The position numbers were made by a program, and so were the translations under genes. DNA of 7,580 nucleotides, taken from positions 13,007 through 20,586 of the forward strand of contig NVVU01000028.1 of the NCBI GenBank assembly GCA_002733485.1, written 5' to 3'. The notes under the pieces are model-generated. The model was not told the origin of the DNA. It worked only from the letters and a program-made list of their open reading frames with translations, and did no database searches. Positions 7,526 to 7,580 of this stretch are shown in pieces (position 1 is the first letter of the stretch; every line of letters begins with the position of its first letter). The stretch is from Robiginitomaculum sp. (GTDB lineage Bacteria; Pseudomonadota; Alphaproteobacteria; Caulobacterales; Maricaulaceae).

Positions 7526-7580
7526 ATGCGCATATTGACCAGTTTTATCACCGGATTTGTCCTGTTTATGGCCTCGCCTT
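7526..7580 (+). CDS. N-terminus of an unidentified membrane or exported protein, cut off by the window
   Basis: Only 18 codons are visible, reading MRILTSFITGFVLFMASP. One arginine followed by a long hydrophobic run fits a signal peptide or a first membrane helix. The frame is open to the window edge, and a well-placed GGGGA precedes the ATG. It lies 32 bases behind cfa on the same strand, so it may be co-transcribed. In many proteobacteria small membrane or exported proteins follow cfa-like genes, but the fragment is too short to assign to any family. Confidence 0.55.
   Translation, partial: MRILTSFITGFVLFMASP

Overview
The window looks like ordinary chromosomal DNA from a Gram-negative bacterium, most likely an alphaproteobacterium. 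The main reason is the first gene, a class A penicillin-binding protein of the alphaproteobacterial PBP1A type: it has an EGAST-type motif 2, a CxxC pair in the transpeptidase part, and a tail of the form GVRLVRVNGRTGELA...ILEAF.SGTEP. The family-level placement of the other genes fits this. The base composition looks near balanced by eye. No mobile element, CRISPR array, tRNA or rRNA is visible.

All genes lie on the + strand. Positions 1-2384 hold the PBP1A gene, which has lost its 5' end to the window edge. After a 71-base gap comes mprF (2456-5077), the aminoacyl-phosphatidylglycerol synthase/flippase. Eighteen bases after its stop, a lipoate-protein-ligase-type gene begins (5096-6184), probably co-transcribed with mprF. 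A 79-base gap then leads to cfa (6264-7493), the cyclopropane fatty-acid synthase. A last gene with a hydrophobic N-terminus starts at 7526 and runs off the window.

The shared theme is the cell envelope. PBP1A builds peptidoglycan, MprF adds amino acids to phosphatidylglycerol and flips the product outward, and Cfa cyclopropanates unsaturated acyl chains. MprF and Cfa activities are both known from acid and antimicrobial-peptide tolerance, so the block may serve envelope hardening under stress. The ligase is the outsider, because its usual job is attaching lipoyl groups to enzymes of central metabolism.

I see no new multi-gene system here. The most unusual observation is in PBP1A: two conserved charged residues of the glycosyltransferase active site appear swapped (Lys/Arg to Glu and Glu to Lys), while the principal catalytic Glu and all transpeptidase motifs are kept.
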